DNA of 64,000 bases from Burkholderiales bacterium (GTDB taxonomy: Bacteria > Pseudomonadota > Gammaproteobacteria > Burkholderiales > Nitrosomonadaceae): NCBI GenBank assembly GCA_024235795.1, contig JACKLR010000001.1, forward strand, positions 1,302,001 to 1,366,000. The letters are read 5' to 3'. A program made the position numbers and the translations under genes. Positions 35,263 through 43,002 of the stretch are shown here, piece after piece. Position 1 is the first letter of the stretch. Every line of letters begins with the position of its first letter. Under the pieces are notes generated by a model. It was not told the origin of the DNA, made no database searches, and worked only from the letters and a program-made list of their open reading frames with translations.

Positions 35263-36550
35263 CAATCACTGCTGTCCCGCTAACTGACAAATGAAGAGGC
35301 CTGATTCAATCAAAATTGTTACAATAGGATTTTCGATAACTTATTGAATAATATTTGAGAATAAGGCCATGACACATTGTGATGCAATCCTTTCCCAAGC
35401 TCTAAAATTTGTTTCGAGACATGAGTTTGAGTCTTTGGCAAACCGCCATCATGCGGAGCGATCTTTTCGCACCGCTACCCGTTGGTCCCAGTTTATAACC
35501 ATGGCGATGGCACAGCTTTCCGGTCGTATCAGCTTGCGCGATATCGCAGGAAACATGAGTGCGCAAGCGCACCGTCTGTATCATCTTGGCAGTGCGAAAT
35601 TGACGCGCTCCAACCTGGCCTGCATGAACGAGAACAAGCCCTATAGTTTGTATGAGGCATTATTTGGGAAACTGTTACAGCAGTGTCAACATCTGACGCC
35701 AGGCCATCGATTCCGCTTCAAGAACACGCTTTATTCACTGGATGCCTCTACGATTGATCTGTGCCTGTCTGTTTTTCCGTGGGCCGACTTTCGGACTACA
35801 AAAGAGACTATCAAATTGCATGTCGGTCGCAATCACAGCGGTTATTTGCCTGGATTTACCGTAATCACGGAAGGAAAAACTACTGATATTGAAATTGGAC
35901 ACACACTGGCATTTCCAACTGGCTGTATCGTGGCAATGGACAGGGGTTACATAGACTACGAATGGTTTAACCAGTTGTCAAACAAAGGCGTATATTTTGT
36001 GACTCGCCTTAAATCCAATGCGTGCTATAAAGTGATCGAGCGTCACGCCATACCGAAAAATAAAGGAATCATCAGCGATCAGGCGATTATGTTTACCGGT
36101 AATCATGTCGTGAAAAAGTGTCCGATTCCGTTGCGCTGCATTGTCTATCGGGATCAGGAAACCAACAAGCAATATACTTTTCTGACTAACCATTTCAAAC
36201 TGGCGGTCAGAACCATTGCCGATGTCTATAAGGCGCGCTGGCAAGTGGAACTTTTCTTCAAATGGATCAAACAGAACCTTAAAATCAAATCGTTTGTCGG
36301 AACCAGCAAAAATGCAGTTATGACCCAAACCTGGATCGCATTATGTGTCTATTTACTGATCGCGTTTATCAAATTCCAGTCAAAGATTCATATCAGTAAG
36401 CAACAGATACTACGATTGTTGCAGCAAAATCTTTTTGAAAAACGCGACCTCATGGCACTGCTGCGAGGCGATCCTCATATTGATCGTTACCCGCCAGATA
36501 ATCAACCAATATTGTTTTGAATGCAAAAGTAAACGGGACAGCAGTGATTG
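35263..36550 (+). mobile_element. IS4-family insertion sequence, complete
   Basis: Terminal inverted repeats CAATCACTGCTGTCCCG are seen at 35263 and, inverted, ending at 36550. One intact transposase lies between them. The element is about 1.29 kb. No convincing target duplication is visible next to the repeats. It separates the protease operon from the DUF3147-like gene, whose possible upstream extension runs into the IS end. Confidence 0.82.
35369..36520 (+). CDS. IS4-family transposase
   Basis: The 383-aa DDE transposase has a DUF4372-type N-terminal domain (FVSRHEFESLANRHHAERSF). Catalytic motifs are LDASTIDLCL (first Asp), VAMDRGYIDYEWF (second Asp) and YKARWQVELFFKWIK, which fits the Y(2)R(3)E(6)K signature exactly. 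The frame is intact, with its ATG about 105 bases inside the left inverted repeat. It is probably active or recently active. The only cargo is the transposase itself. Confidence 0.92.
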   Translation: MTHCDAILSQALKFVSRHEFESLANRHHAERSFRTATRWSQFITMAMAQLSGRISLRDIAGNMSAQAHRLYHLGSAKLTRSNLACMNENKPYSLYEALFGKLLQQCQHLTPGHRFRFKNTLYSLDASTIDLCLSVFPWADFRTTKETIKLHVGRNHSGYLPGFTVITEGKTTDIEIGHTLAFPTGCIVAMDRGYIDYEWFNQLSNKGVYFVTRLKSNACYKVIERHAIPKNKGIISDQAIMFTGNHVVKKCPIPLRCIVYRDQETNKQYTFLTNHFKLAVRTIADVYKARWQVELFFKWIKQNLKIKSFVGTSKNAVMTQTWIALCVYLLIAFIKFQSKIHISKQQILRLLQQNLFEKRDLMALLRGDPHIDRYPPDNQPILF

Positions 36551-36568
36551 GATAACCGTAACATACTA

Positions 36569-36868
36569 ATGACAGAGAACGCTAAACGAAGCACTTTCAT
36601 AGGTGCTATATTAACGTCCATACCACTCATATCCGTGCTTGCAATGTTCTGGTTATACATTGATACCAAAGACACGGCGCAGGTGTCCGCGTTGGCGACA
36701 AGTGTTTTTTGGCTGGTGCTGCCGTCTTTGGTTTTTTTTATAGCATTACCTTTGTTATTAAAACAAGACATTAATTTTTATCTGAGTATGAGTCTTTCTA
36801 TGGCGCTTACTGTTGTCAGTTACTGGCTAATGGTTTTAGTGCTCAATCATTATGGTATTAAACTTTGA
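36569..36868 (+). CDS. Small membrane protein, DUF3147-like
   Basis: The protein of about 99 aa is nearly all hydrophobic, with three predicted membrane helices: about 12-32 (IGAILTSIPLISVLAMFWLY), 43-65 and 72-95. The arrangement resembles DUF3147 proteins, whose function is unknown. The ATG at 36569 lies only 19 bases right of the IS4 end. Any native promoter and ribosome binding site could have been replaced by the insertion, so the gene may be silenced or driven from the IS. Its frame extends a few codons into the IS but without a better start. Confidence 0.6.
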   Translation: MTENAKRSTFIGAILTSIPLISVLAMFWLYIDTKDTAQVSALATSVFWLVLPSLVFFIALPLLLKQDINFYLSMSLSMALTVVSYWLMVLVLNHYGIKL

Positions 36869-37063
36869 AAACCATTGACAATAAATACAATCCAAATTCC
36901 GGTATCTCTGATACACTTTGATTGATACCTTTCTTTAGTAATAAGTGTTAAATTATCTATTTGCTAAATTGCCGTTTTATATCGCAAAAGTATCAAAAGT
37001 AGGCGCAGAGTTTGAAATCGATATATATGTTTTTTAATTCTACAAATTTCTAGGATTACTTGA

Positions 37064-37525
37064 ATGAAACGCTTTACTATTTCACTGGATAATTAATTGT
37101 CAGCACAATTTGATAAGTTAATGCGATCAAGAGGCTATACCAACCGCTCTGAAGCCGTGCGCGACATGATTCGCAAGCTACTTGAAACTGAGCACTTGAA
37201 TAGTGATAGTAATGGTGACTGCGTTGCTTCGCTCAGCTACATCTATAATCATCATGAAAGTGATTTGGCAAACCGGATAACATCAACTCATCACGATCAT
37301 CATAATTTGACTTTATCCAGCTTACATGTCCATATGGACCATTTTAACTGTCTCGAAGTCACAATTTTGCGTGGAACCATAAAAAATGTTACTAATTTTG
37401 CCAATCAGATTATTGCCACTCGTGGTGTTCGGCATGGCAAGCTTTTCATGGCTCCGATTGAAATCAGAGAAGAGCAGCATATGCACGAACCAACATCACA
37501 TATTCACAGCAATCCGCTAATTTGA
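37064..37525 (+). pseudogene. nikR: Nickel-responsive regulator NikR with an in-frame stop at codon 11
   Basis: Reading from the ATG at 37064 gives MKRFTISLDN, then TAA (37094-37096), then LSAQFDKLMRSRGYTNRSEA and the rest of a full NikR. Intact NikR proteins begin with exactly this ribbon strand, which touches DNA. The TTG just after the stop could restart translation but would lose the DNA-binding strand. The metal domain is complete: HHDHH, LHVHMDH and the FNCLEV cysteine match the nickel ligands His76, His87, His89 and Cys95 of E. coli NikR. It is either a young pseudogene, a sequencing error or a stop-readthrough case. No nickel transporter or urease gene is nearby. Confidence 0.82.
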
Positions 37526-37625
37526 TTTTTTTTAATTGCTGCATTTGTGCAAAAATAAATGTAAAACTAATCTTTGCATGGCTTATTAGATGGTGCAAGC
37601 TGATTTATTTAATAGGAAATAAAAT

Positions 37626-38390
37626 ATGTGCGAAGCTGAAAATCATACAGGTAGTGTCAAACAAAATAGTCAACAACGACGCTCTTTTCTAAAATTAGCT
37701 ACAGCATCAATGTTTGGATTGGGACTTACACCATTGGGAAGCGTGCATGCCACTTCCGGTGTTATCGAATCTCCGCCTTTGCCTGAAAACGTTCTATCGC
37801 CTGAAGCCGCTTTAGAACGCTTGATGAAGGGTAATGAGCGTTACGTTTCGGGCCAATCGATACCACTCAATTTCAGGGATGAGCGTCTGGATTTAATGCG
37901 CGGACAGAATCCGTATGCGTGTGTGTTGAGCTGCTCGGACTCCAGGGTGAGTCCAGAATTCTGCTTTGACGAACAGCGCGGTGACCTGTTTGTTGCGCGC
38001 GTGGCAGGTAATTATTTAACAACTGATTTTATCGCAACGCTTGAGTATGCGACCGCCGTATTACATACACCCTTAATAATGGTATTGGGTCATGAAAAAT
38101 GTGGCGCAATTCAGGCTGCTATAGATGCAACAGACAATAATGATCAGTTTCCAGGCCATATACAATCAATAGCCACTGCTTTAACCCCAGCTGTCAGAGC
38201 AGTGCCCAGAAAACCAGACTATGTTGCCGCCAATAGATATGACGATATCGTTAGAATGAATGTTATTTTAACAGTTAGAGAATTAAGGAAACAGCCACCA
38301 ATTTTGAGCAGGCTGGTTGACAGCATGAAAATAAAGGTTGTCGGCGGCGTGTACCAGCTGGAAACAGGCAAAGTCAGACTGGTTGCATAA
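37626..38390 (+). CDS. Beta-class carbonic anhydrase, Tat-exported
   Basis: This zinc enzyme interconverts CO2 and bicarbonate. The 254-aa protein has a twin-arginine signal (QQRRSFLKLATASMFGLG, about residues 16-33) ending near VHA-T, so it probably acts in the periplasm. The beta-class zinc site is complete: Cys103-x-Asp105-x-Arg107 in SCSDSRV, and His156 and Cys159 in GHEKCGA. FVARVAGN is also typical. The ribosome binding site upstream is modest (AGGAAATAAAAT). Export fits a role in bicarbonate or CO2 supply in an autotroph, but this is an inference. It is not in a carboxysome cluster. Confidence 0.92.
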   Translation: MCEAENHTGSVKQNSQQRRSFLKLATASMFGLGLTPLGSVHATSGVIESPPLPENVLSPEAALERLMKGNERYVSGQSIPLNFRDERLDLMRGQNPYACVLSCSDSRVSPEFCFDEQRGDLFVARVAGNYLTTDFIATLEYATAVLHTPLIMVLGHEKCGAIQAAIDATDNNDQFPGHIQSIATALTPAVRAVPRKPDYVAANRYDDIVRMNVILTVRELRKQPPILSRLVDSMKIKVVGGVYQLETGKVRLVA

Positions 38391-39313
38391 TTAATTCCCA
38401 GATTGTCGATACCGGTTTAAAATTGAGCAGAGGGGCGGTAGATATACCCATACACCAGGAAAAAATGTCACAACTCTGATGACGCGACGTTTGCTTGGAA
38501 CAGGATGAGCTATCAAGGAAGCCTTGCCTAACAGTATGATAGATCGACTTGCACTGATAAAAAACAACGAGCTGGTAGACAACGAAAACCAATCACACAC
38601 CAAATTACGACGAAGAGTGGAATGCTAATAATGCACCTATCACATAGGTGCGTTACTGACTGACTGCTTGCCGATGAGTAAATGTCGTGGTGTCATTCAG
38701 TACAGTAAAACCTCATCTGACTCTCAGTGTGCCAGGCGTGACAACAATTTCCTTCATGACACGTAATGGATGTTGTTGCTCGCTTTACTCTGGTATTCAC
38801 CACAGATGCTGAATATCATATACGCCATTTCCCTGCTGGTTCATCTCTGGTTTGCCGGGTAATGGAAATCAATCTGTCATCCGCCTTGCTGAGTTTGCGC
38901 TCATTCAAGCCGGAATCCAGCGAATCCCGAAATAAGAACGACAGTGAGAATGACGCATGGCTCCGGTGGATGCAGTATTCTGAAAACCGATAACTGGATA
39001 CCGTGGCTTCTGATCATAATAATCATTACCACTTTTTATAGCTATTATTCAGAAAATCTGTTAATTTTCTTATAGATACATTAACTTCCGTTACCTGGAT
39101 GGTGGAAAACGAAAAAGAGTCATGCGAGGTTGAGTGACCTGGTCAGAGTCATACATTTCTTGGACTTACCCTGAGGTCACAGATCATCGAACGTATAGGC
39201 TCTGGATGAAGTTAAGTGGTGAACACATATTTGCTTTAGTCCGAACTCACCCACGCAGAATTGCTTACTCTGCTATTATCACCAAGATACGCTAACTTGA
39301 CTGTAACTGGACA
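38391..39313. other. Long non-coding stretch with a perfect hairpin
   Basis: About 920 bases hold no convincing gene. Short frames exist (for example 38766-38993 on the plus strand) but none has a known motif, a good ribosome binding site or coding-like composition. A perfect hairpin GCACCTAT-CAC-ATAGGTGC lies at 38633-38651 without a T-run on either side. The region may be eroded former genes. Confidence 0.4.
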
Positions 39314-40276
39314 ATGAAAGCAAAACATTCATGCTGTGTTTACCTTGGTGACGAACTTGCGCGTTACGCATTTGGAGAAGACCACCCCTTTGGTCCGCAT
39401 CGCCATAGCGCATTCAGCAAAGCGCTACACGAAAAAGCACTTGATCAATCCGTCGACATTCTGAAACCGGTTGCGACCACACAGGAAGTGCTCGAATTAT
39501 TTCACGAACACGAATACATCGAGAAAGTTAAACAGTTGTCAAAGTCTGGTGGCGGTTTCCTTGACCAGGGGGACACGCCAGCATTTATCGGCATGTATGA
39601 AGCAGCCCTCACGGTCGCGGGTACCGTATGCAATGCCATTGACCGGCTTGTGAACAATGAATATACACGTGCATTCATACCGATTGCCGGCCTGCATCAC
39701 GCCCGACGGCATACCGCCGCCGGATTTTGTGTTGTCAATGATTGTGGCATTGCTATCGAATATCTACGCCATAAGCACAACATCGACAGGATTGCCTATA
39801 TCGATATCGACGCGCACCACGGCGATGGCGTATTCTACAGTTTTGAAAATGATCCCGATCTGATTTTTGTTGATTTCCACGAGGACGGCCGTTTTCTGTA
39901 TCCGGGAACTGGAAATGCCGCCGAATCCGGGAAAGCCAACGCGGCAGGCACCAAGCTGAACATTCCGATGCCGCCGGGCGCCGGCAATGAAATATTTATG
40001 CAATTATGGCCACGTGCCGAAGCGTTTATACGCGCTGGCAAGCCCGAATTCATATTAGTACAGTGTGGCGCCGACAGCATCAATGGTGATCCGATAACAC
40101 ACATGGCTTACACCGAGTACGTGCATAAATATGTAACAACGAACGTATGCCGAATTGCCAATGCGTTTTGTGGCGGCCGCGTGGTAGCGCTCGGTGGCGG
40201 CGGCTACAATCTCGACAACATCGCTAAAACATGGCCAGCAGTTGTCAGCGCCATGATTGATGCAAGCTCTGCCTGA
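39314..40276 (+). CDS. Histone deacetylase-family (AcuC-like) hydrolase
   Basis: These zinc hydrolases remove acetyl groups from lysine side chains or polyamines. The 320-aa protein carries the class II-like features HHARRHTAAGFCVVND (the catalytic His pair region), IDIDAHHGDGVFYSF (zinc Asp and His), VDFHEDGRFLYPGTG, QCGADSINGDPI (zinc Asp region) and LGGGGYNL. No signal peptide, so it is cytoplasmic. Upstream are about 900 bases without a gene and downstream no operon partner, so its substrate cannot be deduced. The ATG at 39314 has no strong ribosome binding site. Confidence 0.9.
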   Translation: MKAKHSCCVYLGDELARYAFGEDHPFGPHRHSAFSKALHEKALDQSVDILKPVATTQEVLELFHEHEYIEKVKQLSKSGGGFLDQGDTPAFIGMYEAALTVAGTVCNAIDRLVNNEYTRAFIPIAGLHHARRHTAAGFCVVNDCGIAIEYLRHKHNIDRIAYIDIDAHHGDGVFYSFENDPDLIFVDFHEDGRFLYPGTGNAAESGKANAAGTKLNIPMPPGAGNEIFMQLWPRAEAFIRAGKPEFILVQCGADSINGDPITHMAYTEYVHKYVTTNVCRIANAFCGGRVVALGGGGYNLDNIAKTWPAVVSAMIDASSA

Positions 40277-40633
40277 GCTTACTTCCAAATAAACCGACCT
40301 GCAGTAGACATAGCGGAATGTTTATGAGGACATCAGGTCAGAACCCTGGTTTAAGCGGCATATCATTGGCTCACCCAACCAAGCAATTTTGCCCAACTTG
40401 TACCGACGGGATACAATAAACCTAACATCCACGCTGACACCTGAGGTTGGTGTCTGTATCGCAGGATCAGATTGAATTGCTGATCCGGTTACAGCAGTAG
40501 CTTCTGAATCGATAAAAGACATAAAAACTAACCAGATTTTTAAAATAGCCGTGTCATGAAAGCGTCAAAAAATTCTAATATTCGCACAAGTAAGCCCTAA
40601 AGAACTGTAGTCTAAACAAGGAGACAACGAGCA
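40277..40633. other. Intergenic region with no supported gene
   Basis: On the minus strand a frame around 40322-40545 reads like a short signal sequence (KIWLVFMSF) plus a Thr/Ser-rich stretch, but its 5' end has no start with a ribosome binding site. It may be a remnant of an exported protein. Nothing else was recognised. Confidence 0.3.
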
Positions 40634-40858
40634 ATGTGCTTCTTCATAAGTTTATTTCCAGCGACATTCTGGTTGGTTATTGGTTACATCGTCTATTTTT
40701 TATCTACTAAATCTGACGGACGAGCACAAAAATTTGGCCGGATATTGGCAATCTGGATTTTCATGATTGCGGCATTTATCCCTGTCATGGGTTTGATAGC
40801 CACCTTAAGCGGTCATTGTCCAATTACCGGGATTATGGATAAAATGCAAACCATGTAG
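40634..40858 (+). CDS. Small membrane protein of unknown function (74 aa)
   Basis: The protein has two hydrophobic helices, about 4-25 (FISLFPATFWLVIGYIVYFL) and 42-62 (IWIFMIAAFIPVMGLIATL), joined by a basic loop with TKSDGRAQKFGR, so the loop is probably cytoplasmic. It ends CPITGIMDKMQTM. An AAGGAGA ribosome binding site lies nine bases before the ATG, which makes it a likely real gene. No family was recognised. It stands alone between the deacetylase-like gene and the convergent AhpD-like gene. Confidence 0.6.
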   Translation: MCFFISLFPATFWLVIGYIVYFLSTKSDGRAQKFGRILAIWIFMIAAFIPVMGLIATLSGHCPITGIMDKMQTM

Positions 40859-40934
40859 TCTGTAAACCATCAACAAATGCTAGATTGTTTTGCTGATGCA
40901 GAAAATTTGTTGCCTGATTGTCCGAGAACAAACA

Positions 40935-41300
40935 TTAGTCTGATTTAATAAGCTGTTCAAGCGCCTCCATTGCGTGTGTCGCGTAGACTACACTGGTGCC
41001 GCCGCCCATAAGGACGGCGACACCCAATGCATCGACAATCTCTTCCTTTGTTGCGCCTGCATCAAGCGCATCCTTGGTATGATGGGCAATGCAGTCATCA
41101 CATCGCGCAAAAACACTTATTGCCAGGGCAATCAGTTCCTTCGTCTTACTGTCAAGCGCACCCGGTGATACAGACGCCGCATGAAGCCCCCAGAATGCTT
41201 TCATAACGGAAGGCTGAGCGGTCGCAAGACTGTGCGCGTTTTTCTCGAACTTTTCCAATCGTTTGGGATAGGACATTGTTTGTGTGGTTGCGTTACACAT
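40935..41300 (-). CDS. AhpD-like carboxymuconolactone decarboxylase-family protein
   Basis: The 121-aa protein of the CMD/AhpD fold has the redox motif C67-D-D-C70 with His74 (RCDDCIAHH), the disulfide centre of alkylhydroperoxidase-like proteins, followed by KDALDAGATKEEIVDAL. The start at 41300 is set by a very strong AGGAGG site seven bases upstream. By family it may reduce peroxides or act as a general thiol-linked small enzyme. No ahpC or lipoamide genes are near. It is divergent from a doubtful 67-aa frame. Confidence 0.88.
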   Translation of the reverse strand: MCNATTQTMSYPKRLEKFEKNAHSLATAQPSVMKAFWGLHAASVSPGALDSKTKELIALAISVFARCDDCIAHHTKDALDAGATKEEIVDALGVAVLMGGGTSVVYATHAMEALEQLIKSD

Positions 41301-41362
41301 GATGTTGCCTCCTTCCTTGTATATTTATTGGTTGAACTTTCTGACTGTGCAATTCTGCGACT

Positions 41363-41566
41363 GTGAATAAGAAGTTTAAACCAGATGGGGCTGATTATTA
41401 TAGACGGTGGCGATTGATGGAAGCTTTATCAACTGATTTCCAATTAGACCATGGCATGCAGTTCATTGTAAAAAACGGCCATGCTCTCATGCACGATTTA
41501 GTACAAAATACCATACCAGAAGTAACAGGAAACCAAACCGAACCGGATTTTGAAACCACACTTTAA
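41363..41566 (+). CDS. Doubtful small ORF (67 aa, GTG start)
   Basis: A frame of 67 codons starts with GTG and has no clear ribosome binding site. It reads as a hydrophilic protein with a HGMQFIVKNGHALMHD segment and an acidic C-terminus (TEPDFETTL). It resembles no known family to me. It is listed because it fills the gap between two genes on the opposite strand, but it may not be translated. Confidence 0.25.
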   Translation: MNKKFKPDGADYYRRWRLMEALSTDFQLDHGMQFIVKNGHALMHDLVQNTIPEVTGNQTEPDFETTL

Positions 41567-41723
41567 TTACTGCTGATGGCACCGCCAGGCAGCTTATCCT
41601 GAAAATACGTCATTCAATCAATCCCTGCGGCGTAGGCGCTCGGCAATTATGTCACCATTCGAATCCAACCGACCGCGTAATTGCACGTAATCTCCCGTAT
41701 TCGGTGCCTTTTTGAAACGTGTG

Positions 41724-42575
41724 TTAGCTGGATATTTTTACCGGCAGTTTACCGTCAAGTTGCCAGCGTGCAGTCAGACGGCCATGCAGGCGTACTTTTG
41801 CGCCAACAGGAGTTGCCGCCACTTCGCCATTTTCACTACGGGCTCCTTGTTCGACCCATTTTTCGATCAATTGTGTTTCTTCTGCGCTTAAATATGGCGG
41901 TCCATCGAGGGGCATGCGCGGAACAGATTGACCACGGATACGGCGAATCAATTCACTGGCTTCTATGTTGCCGGGGACGACGCGCGCACGATCCTGCAGA
42001 TTCAGCGTATTCTGGTAATTATCCAGCAAATAGTTTTCCGGCGGCAATCCCATCATGCCATTAGGCATGTGGCATTTCACACAGCGCAAGGTAAAAATGG
42101 ATTTAACGTCAGCATAAGTGACATTGCCAGAACGTTTAGACTTTTCCTGTGCCAGTTCCAATGCCGGTATGGTTCCCGGAACGGTTGGTACGGTTCCACC
42201 CTTTTGATTTTCGCCGATAGCAGCGTCTTGAGCACCCTCGTTAATCCACCGGGCAATGCGTTCAATTTGATCATCGCTCAGAAAAGGCGGTCCCGTCATT
42301 GGCATCCGGGGTTGGCTCGTTCCCTTTATACGCCGGTATAACTCGCTGCTATCCGCGTCTCCTGGAATAATTACCGCACCATTCTGCCCGCCTTTCAGCA
42401 GATTTTGATAATTTTCCATTTGTAGGCCGTTAGTAGCAGCAAATCCGGCATGACAAAGAACGCAACGTTCATTAAATATCGGGGCAACATCCTGATACCG
42501 AATACTCTCTGCATACAAATGTTGCGGAAGCAGTAAAAACAGGCCAATAGTAACGATAAGAATATTTTTGTTCAT
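41724..42575 (-). CDS. Di-heme c-type cytochrome (planctomycete-type domains), C-terminus probably frameshifted
   Basis: The 283-aa exported protein has a signal peptide (1-22, ending YA-E). Two duplicated heme domains carry C38-VL-C41-H42 and C165-VK-C168-H169. Each is followed by SELxRRIxGxSxPRMPxxGPP, whose Met may be the second heme ligand, and a Trp-rich helix. The frame stops at 41724 just after GKLPVKISS. If one base of the A5 run at 41735-41739 is skipped, it continues as YPANTRFKKAPNTGDYVQLR to a stop at 41618 and completes an OB-like domain that begins VRLHGRLTARW. So the true C-terminus may be lost or frameshifted. Probable electron-transfer role in the periplasm. Confidence 0.83.
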   Translation of the reverse strand: MNKNILIVTIGLFLLLPQHLYAESIRYQDVAPIFNERCVLCHAGFAATNGLQMENYQNLLKGGQNGAVIIPGDADSSELYRRIKGTSQPRMPMTGPPFLSDDQIERIARWINEGAQDAAIGENQKGGTVPTVPGTIPALELAQEKSKRSGNVTYADVKSIFTLRCVKCHMPNGMMGLPPENYLLDNYQNTLNLQDRARVVPGNIEASELIRRIRGQSVPRMPLDGPPYLSAEETQLIEKWVEQGARSENGEVAATPVGAKVRLHGRLTARWQLDGKLPVKISS

Positions 42576-43002
42576 AGCACTTGCATATAAAAACAGTATT
42601 CAATAATAGCGCATGAGCGGATAACAGAAATTTTTCGTGAGTCTTCGATGTTGACGGCCAAACTGCAAACGGATACATTCGTTTCTGTGAAAAGGAAGTT
42701 TATTTATTCCCAAACGTTGCGTCATTTGTATTACACCGGATCTCAGGCAAGGTACGTCATTCCCAATTTGAACGATTTTAGACCACGATGCTATTGATCA
42801 AGATTAATTACCTTGCAATGGGGAAGGCTTGAAGAATCGTCGCCATGATCTGGACTGGTTGTGCGTCCAGTCGCAATGAAAAGACCTGCACGCGTTTAAA
42901 CCGCAAATCCGCATTTTAATTTCCACAAACCTACAGAACTTGTGTCCACCCGGAGCGTCAATTTTTCCTTAAAGCCATCAATTCAATTGCTTATCATATT
43001 AA
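42576..43002. other. Intergenic region with a hairpin
   Basis: There is no gene in about 425 bases. CTGGAC (42850-42855) pairs with GTCCAG (42865-42870) around a nine-base loop, with no T-run. Upstream sequence of the cytochrome gene and downstream sequence of tkt meet here. Confidence 0.35.

Noticed and set aside
38766..38993. 75-codon frame in the long spacer
   Set aside because: No ribosome binding site, no hydrophobic or domain pattern, and Ser/Glu/Asn-rich tail typical of chance frames.
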